DNA of 64,000 bases from Paenibacillus rhizosphaerae (GTDB taxonomy: Bacteria; Bacillota; Bacilli; Paenibacillales; Paenibacillaceae). The position numbers were made by a program, and so were the translations under genes. Below are positions 1 to 7,978 of this stretch, piece by piece (within the stretch, counting starts at the first letter, position 1; each line of letters opens with the position of its first letter). The stretch lies in assembly GCF_014192015.1 (NCBI RefSeq), contig NZ_JACHXJ010000002.1:248001-312000 (forward strand). Direction: 5' to 3'. Under the pieces are notes generated by a model. The model did no database searches. It was not told the origin of the DNA and saw only the letters and a list, made by a program, of their open reading frames with translations.

Positions 1-948
1 GAGCAGCATAAGCATGAAGCAGCCAAAGCGGCAGCGATGGCAGCCCAGGCGGCGGAATCAGCGGAGGAGCACTGCCGCAAGGCTCAGGCCCGCTGGGACG
101 AGCAGCTGGCGGCTTCGCCGTTCGCCACATCGCAGGAAGTGGCTGACGCCTGCATGCCGCCTGACGAAGAAGTGCACAGCGCGGAGCGGGTCCGGCTGCA
201 CCGCGAACGGGAGCAGGAGATCAAGGTGCAGCTCCGCCATTTGGCGGAGCAGCTGGACGGCCGCGGCGTAACCGAAGAAGAGTGGCAGCGGATTTCCGCG
301 GAGCTGGCTGCCTGCCGGGAGCGCGATGAGACGGCGCTCCAGCAGCGGGCAAGGGCGGAGCGGGACCTGGACGACGTGGAGAAGCGTCATGTCCGCTGGT
401 CACAGCTGGAGCTGATCCGCAAACAGCGGCAGCAGGAAGCCGAGAAGCTCTCCAAGCTGCAGTCCTGTCTCCGGGGCAATGCCTTTGTCGAATACATCGC
501 CGAGGAGCAGCTGATGCAGGTCAGCCAGGCCGCCTCGCAGCGTCTGCGCTTCTTGACCAAGCAGCGCTATGCGCTGGAGGTCGATTCCGGGGGAGGCTTC
601 CTGATTCGGGATGACGCCAACGGCGGGGTGCGCCGTCCGGTGTCCACCCTGTCCGGAGGCGAGACCTTCCTGACCTCCCTGTCCCTTGCGCTGGCCCTGT
701 CGGCCCAAATTCAGCTCCGGGGCCAATATCCATTGCAGTTTTTCTTCCTCGACGAAGGATTTGGGACGCTCGATCCCGAGCTGCTCGATACGGTAATCAC
801 TTCTCTGGAGAAGCTGCATAACGATCATTTGTCGGTCGGAATCATCAGCCATGTGCCCGAGCTGCGGGCCCGCCTTCCGCGCAAGCTGATCGTGGTGCCT
901 GCCGAGCAGGCCGGGGGCGGCTCCCGGATCGTTCCTGAAACGCTTTAG
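1..948 (+). CDS. sbcC: SbcC exonuclease subunit, C-terminal part (5' end outside window)
   Basis: The reading frame is open from base 1, so only the last 315 residues are visible. SbcC is the SMC-like ATPase that works with the SbcD nuclease to cut DNA hairpins and double-strand ends. Visible parts are the descending coiled coil (charged, Ala/Glu/Arg-rich, residues about 1-140), the ABC signature LSGGETF near residue 217, the Walker B stretch FFFLDEGFGTLD near 247 and the switch histidine in ISHVPELRARL near 283. The N-terminal Walker A half and the zinc hook are upstream of the window. sbcD would be expected just upstream. The signature and Walker B motifs make the family assignment secure. 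Confidence 0.93.
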   Translation, partial: EQHKHEAAKAAAMAAQAAESAEEHCRKAQARWDEQLAASPFATSQEVADACMPPDEEVHSAERVRLHREREQEIKVQLRHLAEQLDGRGVTEEEWQRISAELAACRERDETALQQRARAERDLDDVEKRHVRWSQLELIRKQRQQEAEKLSKLQSCLRGNAFVEYIAEEQLMQVSQAASQRLRFLTKQRYALEVDSGGGFLIRDDANGGVRRPVSTLSGGETFLTSLSLALALSAQIQLRGQYPLQFFFLDEGFGTLDPELLDTVITSLEKLHNDHLSVGIISHVPELRARLPRKLIVVPAEQAGGGSRIVPETL

Positions 949-1048
949 GCCATCATCCATATTTTTTTGAAAAAGACAGTAGCCATTCGCCCAGCCTTGA
1001 ATACGATGTTCATGTAAATCTTCTGAAATTGGGAGGCTGTGAAGGGCA

Positions 1049-1603
1049 ATGGAAAAGTTTGAGGCCATAGAGTTATGCAAAAAACATATGTACCGCTATG
1101 TCCGCGCGACAATGGCGGACGGAAGCGTACACGACGGATTTGTGGAAAGTGTTGATGAGGAGAAGCTGTATCTGGCGGTACCGGTAGGTCATGAAAACGT
1201 GTCGCCCGCAAATGTGTCACCGAATGCGAACGCAGCACCGACGTATGTGTCGCCTGCAAGCATGTCACCGAACGCGAACATGGCTCCGACGTATGTGTCT
1301 CCTGCAAACGTGTCACCGAACGCGAACATGGCTCCGATGTATGTATCTCCTGCTAATGTGTCACCAAACGTGGCTCCGGCTCATGTAGCTCCGGCCAACG
1401 TGGCGCCAGCGGTCATGCCGGTCCATCATGGCTGCTTCCACCCTTGCGGAGGTTTCCCGGGATATGACTACCGTGCATTTTTCCCAGGGTTCTATCCTCC
1501 GTTTGGATACGGCTTTGGGTACCCGTTCTACGGACGCCGCTTTAACCGATTGATTCTGCCTCTGGCCGGATTGACGGCGCTGTCGCTGCTGCCGTTTTTT
1601 TAA
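1049..1603 (+). CDS. Small protein with 16-residue tandem repeats, function unknown
   Basis: This is a 184-residue protein of unknown function. Residues 1-48 form a compact domain (RATMADGSVHDGFVESVDEE, then LYLAVP) whose alternating pattern looks like a small beta barrel of Sm-like type; that is only an impression. Residues 55-102 are three near-identical 16-residue repeats of the form NVSPNANAAPTYVSPA, followed by degenerate VAPAN-type repeats to about 121. The C-terminus is rich in Gly, Pro, Tyr and Phe (FFPGFYPPFGYGFGYPFYG) and ends in a short hydrophobic tail. This composition resembles spore-surface or coat-associated proteins of Bacillales, but I cannot name a family. GGGAGG lies 12 bases before the ATG. 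A hairpin with a T-rich tail follows the stop. Confidence 0.7.
   Translation: MEKFEAIELCKKHMYRYVRATMADGSVHDGFVESVDEEKLYLAVPVGHENVSPANVSPNANAAPTYVSPASMSPNANMAPTYVSPANVSPNANMAPMYVSPANVSPNVAPAHVAPANVAPAVMPVHHGCFHPCGGFPGYDYRAFFPGFYPPFGYGFGYPFYGRRFNRLILPLAGLTALSLLPFF
1211..1411 (+). repeat. 48-bp in-frame tandem repeats
   Basis: Three consecutive 48-bp units (1211-1354) encode the 16-residue repeat of the preceding gene. Shorter degenerate copies continue to about 1411. Units differ by few bases (for example GCAAACGTGTCACCGAACGC recurs almost unchanged), so recent expansion by slippage or recombination is likely. Copy number may vary between strains. Confidence 0.8.
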
Positions 1604-1627
1604 CACTGATGTAACGCGCACGAACCT

Positions 1628-1666
1628 GAAAAGGGATATCGGGAGAACCGGTGTCCCTTTTCTTTT
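1628..1666 (+). terminator. Rho-independent terminator after the repeat protein gene
   Basis: GAAAAGGGA pairs with TCCCTTTTC around an inner CGG/CCG pair, and TTTT follows. It lies 25 bases after the stop codon at 1603. Confidence 0.6.
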
Positions 1667-1714
1667 GGATTCGGCGTCTAAGCGACTATTTCTTAACCGG
1701 ATAGAGTGAGGACA

Positions 1715-1744
1715 TTGGACGGGTGTTTTTATATCCGGTATGAT
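1715..1744 (+). promoter_or_regulatory. Candidate SigA promoter of the HIT gene
   Basis: TTGGAC (1715-1720) and TATGAT (1739-1744) are separated by 18 bp. They lie 43 bp upstream of the HIT gene start and after the preceding terminator. Inferred from consensus only. Confidence 0.5.
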
Positions 1745-1786
1745 AAGAAAAGAAAATCTCTTAGATATTAAGGAGGCAACAATCCA

Positions 1787-2146
1787 ATGGATTGCCTGTT
1801 TTGCAAAATCGTTGAAGGGAGCATCCCTTCCCAGAAGGTTTTTGAAAATGATAAAATTCTGGTATTTCGTGACATTCAGCCGGCCGCGCCGGTGCACGTG
1901 CTAATTATCCCCAAAAAGCATATCGCCTCAATGAATGAGGTTCAGGAGGAGGATCTCCCGCTGATCGCCGAAATGCATCAGGTGGCCCAGCAGGTCGCCA
2001 AGGATCTGGGCGTCCATGAAACGGGATACCGGCTTATCAACAATTGCGGACCGGATAGCGGACAAGCGGTCCATCATATCCACTATCACCTGCTCGGAGG
2101 GGCCAAACTGGGCGCCCTGACCGGAATTTCCGACTCTCACGCATAA
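1787..2146 (+). CDS. hit: HIT family nucleotide hydrolase
   Basis: This 119-residue protein is a histidine-triad nucleotide-binding protein, expected to hydrolyse adenosine phosphoramidates or related AMP conjugates in the cytosol. The triad HIHYH is near residues 97-101, inside VHHIHYHLLGG. The N-terminus MDCLFCKIVEG has the CxxC of the zinc-binding HIT subgroup (HinT-like). AHVLIIPKKH-type sequence (here VHVLIIPKKHI) marks the central strand. Length matches HinT-like proteins of 110-140 residues. AGGAGG at 1771-1776 sits 10 bases before the ATG. The gene appears monocistronic. The physiological substrate cannot be told from sequence. Confidence 0.9.
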   Translation: MDCLFCKIVEGSIPSQKVFENDKILVFRDIQPAAPVHVLIIPKKHIASMNEVQEEDLPLIAEMHQVAQQVAKDLGVHETGYRLINNCGPDSGQAVHHIHYHLLGGAKLGALTGISDSHA

Positions 2147-2195
2147 GCTTGTACCCCGGCAAATCCGGCCTTTGGTGAAAAAATAGGCCCTGAGG

Positions 2196-2225
2196 TTGAC
2201 ACCCTATTTCTCTTTCACCTATAAT
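2196..2225 (+). promoter_or_regulatory. Strong SigA promoter of rpsU-yqeY
   Basis: A perfect TTGACA (2196-2201) and a perfect TATAAT (2220-2225) are separated by 18 bp. They are 60 bp upstream of the rpsU start. This is the best-matching vegetative promoter in the window, fitting a ribosomal protein gene. Confidence 0.8.
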
Positions 2226-2284
2226 TAAGTTTGATGAACCGTGTTATTGCTCTTGGACGGTCTGGTCGGAGGGAGGGAAAACTG

Positions 2285-2458
2285 GTGTCTGAAACTAAAG
2301 TTCGCAAAAACGAGACTATTGATGCTGCACTTCGCCGCTTTAAGCGCTCCATCGCTAAGGATGGCGTATTGGCTGAGGTGAAGAAACGTAAGCATTATGA
2401 AAAGCCAAGCGTAAAGCGCAAGAAAAAGTCCGAGGCTGCTCGTAAGAGAAAGTTTTAG
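2285..2458 (+). CDS. rpsU: 30S ribosomal protein S21
   Basis: This 57-residue, very basic protein is ribosomal protein S21 of the small subunit. It begins [20 protein letters not shown] and ends in a Lys/Arg-rich tail, as the family does. I start it at GTG 2285 because GGAGGGAGGG at 2268-2277 is well placed 7 bases before it and because the resulting length is the usual 57. An in-frame upstream TTG at 2231 would add 18 residues unlike the family. It is co-transcribed with yqeY, whose ribosome site AGGAGG overlaps the rpsU stop codon; this order is the same in B. subtilis. Confidence 0.95.
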   Translation: MSETKVRKNETIDAALRRFKRSIAKDGVLAEVKKRKHYEKPSVKRKKKSEAARKRKF

Positions 2459-2474
2459 GAGGATTTGAACTAGC

Positions 2475-2918
2475 ATGAATCTTAGCGAACGATTGAACGA
2501 AGATATGAAGCAGGCGATGAAGAGTAAAGACAAGTTCAAACTCTCCACGATTCGAATGGTTCGTTCGACGATCAAGAATCTTGAAATAGATTTGAAAAGA
2601 ACTTTGGATGACAACGAAGTGCTTGATATCCTCAGTCGTGAAATCAAACAGCGCAAAGATGCCCTCCAAGAATTTCAAAAAGCAGACCGCGAGGATCTTG
2701 CGGAACATGCCAAAGCAGAAATCGAGATTATCGGTCAGTATCTTCCCGCACAGCTTTCCGAAGAAGAAATTAAAGTTATTGTACAGCAGACCATCCAGGA
2801 AACCGGTGCTTCTTCGAAAGCCGACATGGGGAAAGTGATGAGCGCGCTCATGCCGAAGGTAAAGGGACGCTCAGACGGCAAACTTGTGAACCAAGTGGTT
2901 CAACAATTTCTGCAATAA
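2475..2918 (+). CDS. yqeY: GatB/YqeY domain protein
   Basis: The 147-residue protein is a YqeY homologue. The family resembles the C-terminal tRNA-interacting domain of GatB (the tRNA-dependent amidotransferase subunit) but its stand-alone role is not settled. It starts MNLSERLNEDMKQAMKSKDK and contains the typical IKQRKDALQEFQKADREDL and EIIGQYLPAQLSEEE segments, then a helical tail ending in LVNQVVQQFLQ. Full-length for the family. It is the second gene of the rpsU operon and is followed at once by a strong terminator. Confidence 0.9.
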   Translation: MNLSERLNEDMKQAMKSKDKFKLSTIRMVRSTIKNLEIDLKRTLDDNEVLDILSREIKQRKDALQEFQKADREDLAEHAKAEIEIIGQYLPAQLSEEEIKVIVQQTIQETGASSKADMGKVMSALMPKVKGRSDGKLVNQVVQQFLQ

Positions 2919-2927
2919 ACATAAGTG

Positions 2928-2956
2928 AAACACCCCTGAATTCAGGGGTGTTTTTT
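2928..2956 (+). terminator. Terminator of rpsU-yqeY
   Basis: The 20-bp perfect palindrome CACCCCTGAATTCAGGGGTG (2931-2950) is followed by TTTTTT. It lies 12 bases after the yqeY stop. Confidence 0.9.
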
Positions 2957-3041
2957 CATTTCTGAAACGATTCCCTTCTATGATGCGTAATAACTACCAT
3001 ATGATGGACATTATAACGGGAATGTGGAAAGGAGGGGTAAG

Positions 3042-4406
3042 GTGTATTTGGCCAAACAAGGGCTTAAGCCCGTTGTGATGATGCTGATGCTCATTTTCTT
3101 GGTTGCCGGCAGCTGGCTTCCTGGCCCTGTATCCGCTGAAACCGGAGAGAAGAGCGGCCCAAAGAGCGGCCCGGTCTATATCATACCGGTGGACCAGGAA
3201 ATCGAAACGGGACTTGAAAAATTCATGCGCCGCGGCTTTAACGAAGCGGCCAAGATGAATGCCGGGCTCGTTGTGCTCGAGATCAACACCCCGGGCGGGC
3301 TCGTCGATACCGCCGACAGAATCGGGCAGATGATCCGCGACAGCAGCATCGATACGCTTGCTTACATTCAAGGCAATGCCGCTTCGGCCGGCAGCTATAT
3401 CGCGCTGAATGCCGATAAAATCGTCATGAAGCCCGGCAGCATGATCGGCGCCGCCGCCATGGTGGACCGTACGGGAAAGCGCGTAGATGACGCCAAGCTG
3501 GTTGCGTACTGGAAATCGAAAATGAGCGCAGCGGCCGAGTCCAGCGGACGGGACAGCAAAATCGCCGAGGGAATGGCGGATATCAACATGGTCGTCGACA
3601 TGCCAGCGATCGGGGAGAAGAAGGAGAAAGGCGATATCATCGCCCTGTCGAGCGAACAGGCTTTGAAGGTCGGATATGCCGATCATATCGCTTCAACGCC
3701 TGAGGAGGCGATTCAATGGATGGGATACTCGACGGATGACATTTTCCGGGTCGAGCATACCGGCGCGGAGAAGGTGGCAGCCTTTTTGACTCATCCAGCC
3801 GTGATGATCATTTTGCTGTTCCTGGGGATTGCCGGTGTGGTCATCGAGCTGATGATTCCTGGCTTTGGCGTTCCGGGGATCGTGGGCGTGGTGGCCTTCG
3901 TACTGTATTTCTTCGGTAACTATGTGGCGGGTTTCGCAGGATCCGAGACGTGGCTGCTCTTTATTATCGGGCTCATTCTCATGATTCTAGAAATGTTTGT
4001 TCCGAGCTTCGGCATCCTCGGTATTTTGGGTGCTGTCAGCCTGGTCGCTGGCGTTGTCCGTGCAGCTTACGATACCACACACGCCTTGTTCTCGCTCGGG
4101 ATCGCATTTGCGGCAGCCGTCGTGGTCGTGGTGATCGTCGCGATTATATTTAAGGAGAAGGGCGTCTGGAACCGATTTATCCTGAAAGAATCGCTGACTA
4201 AGGAGCAGGGCTTCGTGCCGACCGATGCGAAGGAGGATTTGCTTGGAAAATCGGGCGTTAGCGTGACGCCGCTTCGTCCGGCCGGGACCGTGAATGTGGA
4301 AGGCGAGCGGATCGACGTCGTAACGGACGGAGAGTTTGTCGCGGCGGGCACACCAGTCAAGGTCGTTCGTGTGGAAGGTGCGAGAATTGTCGTCAAGCCG
4401 GAATAG
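3042..4406 (+). CDS. yqeZ: NfeD family membrane protein with ClpP-like serine protease domain
   Basis: This is a long-form NfeD protein of about 454 residues. It has a signal or anchor segment (residues 8-28), a ClpP/SppA-like protease domain with the motifs LEINTPGG and GNAASAGSYIAL (the Ser in SAGS is the likely nucleophile) and a downstream Lys, four to five membrane segments around residues 250-370, and a C-terminal OB-fold NfeD domain ending in KVVRVEGARIVVKPE. Such proteins act with flotillins in membrane microdomains, and floA follows directly here. I start at GTG 3042, since GGAGGGG (3031-3037) is properly spaced from it. An upstream in-frame GTG at 3024 lies within the ribosome-site region and is less likely. 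Confidence 0.88.
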   Translation: MYLAKQGLKPVVMMLMLIFLVAGSWLPGPVSAETGEKSGPKSGPVYIIPVDQEIETGLEKFMRRGFNEAAKMNAGLVVLEINTPGGLVDTADRIGQMIRDSSIDTLAYIQGNAASAGSYIALNADKIVMKPGSMIGAAAMVDRTGKRVDDAKLVAYWKSKMSAAAESSGRDSKIAEGMADINMVVDMPAIGEKKEKGDIIALSSEQALKVGYADHIASTPEEAIQWMGYSTDDIFRVEHTGAEKVAAFLTHPAVMIILLFLGIAGVVIELMIPGFGVPGIVGVVAFVLYFFGNYVAGFAGSETWLLFIIGLILMILEMFVPSFGILGILGAVSLVAGVVRAAYDTTHALFSLGIAFAAAVVVVVIVAIIFKEKGVWNRFILKESLTKEQGFVPTDAKEDLLGKSGVSVTPLRPAGTVNVEGERIDVVTDGEFVAAGTPVKVVRVEGARIVVKPE

Positions 4407-4502
4407 TGCTGGCTTTTTGGCGAGATTCGTGTAACATGTTGTAAAGAACCTGGAAAGAATGTCACATGAAACCAATTGATTACCTGGAGGTTGATAGGCA
4501 GT

Positions 4503-5510
4503 ATGGATGGAACTTCTCTTATCACGGTATTACTGATTGCGGTTGTCATCATTATTGTGCTCAGCGTATTTTTCAGCTTTTTCCCGGTCATGCTCTGGAT
4601 CTCGGCGCTGGCGTCCGGCGTCCGGATCGGGATTATTACGCTGGTGGCTATGAGACTGCGGCGCGTCACGCCGAGCCGGATCGTCAATCCGCTCATCAAG
4701 GCGACGAAGGCCGGTCTTGGCCTCAACATCAATCAGCTGGAAAGCCACTATTTGGCCGGAGGTAACGTGGACCGGGTGGTTAACGCCCTCATTGCGGCCC
4801 AGCGCGCCAACATTCCGCTCGAATTTACGCGTGCCGCCGCCATCGACCTGGCCGGCCGCGACGTGCTGCAGGCCGTTCAGATGAGCGTCAACCCGAGAGT
4901 CATTGAAACTCCGGTCGTAGCCGCCGTTGCGAAGAACGGGATTGAAGTGAAGGTTAAGGCCCGGGTAACAGTCCGTGCCAATATCGACCGACTCGTCGGG
5001 GGTGCGGGTGAAGAAACAATTATTGCCCGCGTAGGCGAAGGGATCGTAACGACCGTCGGCTCCAGTGACATGCACAAGGACGTGCTGGAGAACCCCGACT
5101 CCATTTCCCGTACCGTATTGGCCAAAGGGCTGGATGCGGGAACCGCTTTTGAAATTCTGTCGATCGATATCGCCGACGTGGATGTAGGCAAGAACATCGG
5201 AGCTTACCTGCAGACCGAGCAGGCCGAAGCCGATAAGCGGATCGCCCAGGCGAAAGCCGAGGAACGCCGTGCGATGGCGGTAGCTCAAGAACAGGAAATG
5301 AAGGCTCGCGTCGTCGAGATGAGAGCGCGGGTTGTGGAATCTGAATCCGAAGTGCCGCTCGCCATGGCGGAATCCCTTCGCTCAGGCAAGCTGGGCGTCA
5401 TGGATTACATGAACCTGAAGAACATTGAAGCCGATACCCAAATGCGCGGTTCGCTGGGCAAAATGGGGGATAGCGGAGACGGCGGCGGCAGTCCGAAAAA
5501 TAACAAGTAG
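4503..5510 (+). CDS. floA: Flotillin-like protein FloA
   Basis: The 335-residue protein is the bacterial flotillin FloA (YqfA), a scaffold of lipid-ordered membrane domains that carry signalling and secretion complexes. It has an N-terminal hydrophobic hairpin (residues about 6-50, [19 protein letters not shown]), an SPFH-like region with [20 protein letters not shown], and a C-terminal Ala/Glu-rich coiled coil ([20 protein letters not shown]). B. subtilis FloA has 331 residues. I start at ATG 4503, 12 bases after GGAGG (4486-4490), rather than at an upstream TTG at 4476 that would overlap the ribosome site. The NfeD gene directly upstream is its usual partner. Confidence 0.95.
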   Translation: MDGTSLITVLLIAVVIIIVLSVFFSFFPVMLWISALASGVRIGIITLVAMRLRRVTPSRIVNPLIKATKAGLGLNINQLESHYLAGGNVDRVVNALIAAQRANIPLEFTRAAAIDLAGRDVLQAVQMSVNPRVIETPVVAAVAKNGIEVKVKARVTVRANIDRLVGGAGEETIIARVGEGIVTTVGSSDMHKDVLENPDSISRTVLAKGLDAGTAFEILSIDIADVDVGKNIGAYLQTEQAEADKRIAQAKAEERRAMAVAQEQEMKARVVEMRARVVESESEVPLAMAESLRSGKLGVMDYMNLKNIEADTQMRGSLGKMGDSGDGGGSPKNNK

Positions 5511-5523
5511 GGAATGAGCATCC

Positions 5524-6147
5524 ATGTGGATCATTGAACACTTTTACTGGATCCTGATCATTGGATTTGCGGTCATCTCTGCGCTGAGCAAAAGAGGAAA
5601 TAAATCGAAGCAGAGGCAGCAGCCCCGGGGCATGCCCACGTTCGGGGGAGAAGGCCGCCCGTATCAACAACGGGACGATGCGGACGATTACGACGAGGAC
5701 GAGGATGAGGGATACGATGAGGATCGGCCGGAGCCGGCATACGGCTCCCGGCCACAGCCGCAGGAACCTGCCGGCAGAAGGAGCTCCCCGTTCGGATCGT
5801 ATGATTCGTCGGCCCCGGAAACACCCGCATATTCCCAAGACTACCGTCCGGCTCCGGACTATGATACAGGCGAAGGAGTATCCTCGATGTGGGCGGAGGA
5901 GAAGCCGTCCCCGACAGAGGATACGCTGGCGGATCGAACCCGTACAATGCAGCGGGAGATCAACAGGGTGAACGCTTCTCTGGACAAAATATCGACGAAA
6001 ATGGATATGGCGGCGGCTGACAGCACGTCTGATCGTGAGGAAGCTGCCCCGGTGTCCCCTTTGGCCGAGCAGGCCAGACAAGGGATCATCTGGGCCGAAA
6101 TTCTGGGCCCGCCCCGCTCCAAACGTCCGTTAAATCCACGGAAATAA
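5524..6147 (+). CDS. Membrane-anchored acidic low-complexity protein, unknown
   Basis: I do not recognise a family. The 207-residue product has one N-terminal membrane segment (residues 1-20, MWIIEHFYWILIIGFAVISA), then a basic patch, a strongly acidic stretch (DDADDYDEDEDEGYDEDRPE, about 50-70), a Pro/Ser/Tyr-rich disordered middle and a short amphipathic helix near 140-165. It lies 13 bp after floA and before a terminator, the position held by small yqfB in B. subtilis, so it is probably translated with floA. Location next to NfeD and FloA suggests, but does not show, a link to membrane microdomains. Confidence 0.75.
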   Translation: MWIIEHFYWILIIGFAVISALSKRGNKSKQRQQPRGMPTFGGEGRPYQQRDDADDYDEDEDEGYDEDRPEPAYGSRPQPQEPAGRRSSPFGSYDSSAPETPAYSQDYRPAPDYDTGEGVSSMWAEEKPSPTEDTLADRTRTMQREINRVNASLDKISTKMDMAAADSTSDREEAAPVSPLAEQARQGIIWAEILGPPRSKRPLNPRK

Positions 6148-6163
6148 CGATAATCTAGCAGGG

Positions 6164-6224
6164 AGGCCTCTTTCGGCCCGGGAAGATCCGCGTATCTTTC
6201 CGGGCAGCGGAAGAGGCCTTTTTT
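6164..6224 (+). terminator. Terminator after the floA operon
   Basis: AGGCCTCT (6164-6171) pairs with AGAGGCCT (6212-6219), an inner CCCGGGAAGAT/ATCTTTCCGGG stem extends it, and TTTTTT follows. It separates the floA operon from yqfC. Confidence 0.8.
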
Positions 6225-6426
6225 ACATATAAAGAAAAACTAGGCTGTAAAGGTCCTTGCTTTATAACAATAACTCGGGCAAGACTGCCGCAAAAATTGG
6301 TCTGGCTTTCGCCGACTATACATGTTGACCGCACAGCCTGTCTGCTGTGACCATACGCCGAGAGGCGTTTTTCTTTTGTGCTGCGCAAGGCGTGTGATCT
6401 TAAGGCCTGATCTCCCCTGAAAAGCT

Positions 6427-6455
6427 TCATAAACCGGGCTTTACGCGCATAAGGT
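6427..6455 (+). promoter_or_regulatory. Candidate SigE promoter for yqfC-yqfD
   Basis: TCATAAA (6427-6433) and CATAAGGT (6448-6455) are 14 bp apart and lie 31 bp before the yqfC start. They partly match the mother-cell SigE consensus (ATATT-like and CATACAAT-like boxes, 13-15 bp apart). From established knowledge, B. subtilis yqfC and yqfD belong to the SigE regulon. The match is imperfect. Confidence 0.4.
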
Positions 6456-6485
6456 GTAGAGTACAGGAAGGGGGAAGACCTTCGT

Positions 6486-6779
6486 ATGGCCGGGATCAGC
6501 CGCAGGCTGCGGAAGTGGACGAACGAAATGCTGGATGTTCCGCAGGACGTTTTGTTCGATCTGCCGCGCATCACTATGGTGGGAAACAAAGAACTCTATA
6601 TCGAAAATCATCGGGGCGTCCGGCATTTTTCACCCGATAAAATGGTCCTTTCCCTGTCCCAGGGACTGCTCGAGATCGAAGGCTCCGGGCTTATGATCCG
6701 GTCGATTCTGCCGGAAGAAGTGATGATCGAAGGATCGGTAACGAACATTAAATATACAGGAACGGAGGAGAGTCCATGA
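6486..6779 (+). CDS. yqfC: Sporulation protein YqfC
   Basis: The 97-residue protein belongs to the YabP/YqfC sporulation family. Diagnostic sequence is LFDLPRITMVGNKELYIENHRG, split by the family's conserved Leu-Pro-Arg and Glu-Asn-His-Arg positions, followed by LSLSQGLLEIEGSGL. These are small mother-cell proteins needed for efficient spore formation; biochemical role unknown. The ATG is preceded by GAAGGGGGA. Its stop overlaps the ATG of yqfD by four bases (ATGA), so the two are translationally coupled. Confidence 0.9.
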   Translation: MAGISRRLRKWTNEMLDVPQDVLFDLPRITMVGNKELYIENHRGVRHFSPDKMVLSLSQGLLEIEGSGLMIRSILPEEVMIEGSVTNIKYTGTEESP

Positions 6780-7972
6780 AGATCCCGACGTTAACCCGGG
6801 TTCGCGGCTGCGTGCTGATTGCTGTCCGGGGGGAGCATGTGGAGTATTTCATCAATGCATTGGCGGAGAACGGTGTACCGGTATGGGACATCGAGCCCAA
6901 AAACGGAAATTTGGCAGAGATGAAGGTGCTGCTGAGGGATTTTCATGCTCTTCGTCCCTTGTTGAAACGGACAGGCTGCCGGGTGCATGTACAGGGCCGG
7001 ATAGGCCTGCCTTTTACGCTGGTCAAGCTGTATAAGCGCAAGTTTTTTATGGTGGGCATCGTACTGTTTTTTGTTCTGCTCTTCCTGCTGTCATCGATGG
7101 TGTGGAACGTCAGGGTAACCGGCAACGAAAAAATCGCGACCGAAGACGTGCTCGAAGCAGCGAAGAAGGAGGGGGTCCGCCCGTTCAAGTGGATTTTCCG
7201 CTTAGATTCGCCGGACAAGCTGTCGCGTGAGCTGAGCATCCGGCTTCCGGGCACGTCCTGGATCGGGGTGGAGCGCAAAGGCACCACCATCACGATCCAG
7301 ATCGTGGAGGCGGCCGAACCGCCGAAGCAGCCGCTGACCGACCCGCGCCATCTGATCAGCCGGACGGACGCCGTGGTGACGAGCATTTACGCGGAGCAGG
7401 GCCGCCCGCTCGTCGAGAAGAACTCCCGCGTGAAAAAAGGACAGGTGCTCATATCGGGCATCCTTGGCGTTGAAGGCGGGAACACCCAGGTTGTCGTCGC
7501 CAAAGGGGAGGTCAAAGGGCTGGTTTGGCACGAATACAGCCTTGAGGTTCCGCTGGTCCAGAAGCATAAAGTGTATACCGGGGAAAGAAAGACCAAGTCT
7601 TATTTTGTGATCGGTGACCGCGCGGTGCAGCTGTGGGGCTACGGAAAGGATCCGTATCAGGCTTCCGAAACGCTGACGGAGCATGATCCTCTAACCTGGC
7701 GCTCCTTGAGGCTCCCTGTCGGATGGATGACGGAGAAAGTCATGGAAGTGCGGGAAAGCCAGGAAACGCTGACCGTCGAAGAGGCCAAGAAACAGGGATT
7801 GGACGGAGCGGTACGGGATATTTTGGCGAAATATGGGACCGATTCGCAGATCATCAGCCAAAAAATTTTGCATGAGAAGAAAGAGAATGGTAAAGTTTAT
7901 ATGAAAGTGCTTTTCGAAGTGGAAGAGAAGATTGCCGAAGAGCTTCCCATAGTTCACAACCAAGGAGAATGA
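6776..7972 (+). CDS. yqfD: Sporulation protein YqfD
   Basis: This 398-residue membrane protein is YqfD, a SigE-controlled sporulation protein. It has an N-terminal cytosolic domain (to about residue 85), one strong membrane segment near 88-108 (FMVGIVLFFVLLFLLSSMVW) and a large extracytoplasmic part with VTGNEKIATEDVLEAAKKEG, a POTRA-like pattern. Later segments DAVVTSIYAEQGRPLVEKNS and VKKGQVLISGI are typical of the family. Length matches B. subtilis (398). It overlaps yqfC by four bases and phoH follows 6 bp later, as in Bacillus. Confidence 0.92.
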   Translation: MKIPTLTRVRGCVLIAVRGEHVEYFINALAENGVPVWDIEPKNGNLAEMKVLLRDFHALRPLLKRTGCRVHVQGRIGLPFTLVKLYKRKFFMVGIVLFFVLLFLLSSMVWNVRVTGNEKIATEDVLEAAKKEGVRPFKWIFRLDSPDKLSRELSIRLPGTSWIGVERKGTTITIQIVEAAEPPKQPLTDPRHLISRTDAVVTSIYAEQGRPLVEKNSRVKKGQVLISGILGVEGGNTQVVVAKGEVKGLVWHEYSLEVPLVQKHKVYTGERKTKSYFVIGDRAVQLWGYGKDPYQASETLTEHDPLTWRSLRLPVGWMTEKVMEVRESQETLTVEEAKKQGLDGAVRDILAKYGTDSQIISQKILHEKKENGKVYMKVLFEVEEKIAEELPIVHNQGE

Positions 7973-7978
7973 GGCTAT

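Noticed and set aside
1211..1354. Regular 48-bp repeats considered as a CRISPR array
   Set aside because: The units are contiguous without unique spacers and are in frame inside a coding sequence with a good ribosome site.
2231..2284. Upstream TTG start giving an 18-residue N-terminal extension of S21
   Set aside because: The extension includes the ribosome-binding sequence and is unlike the family; GTG 2285 gives the standard 57 residues.
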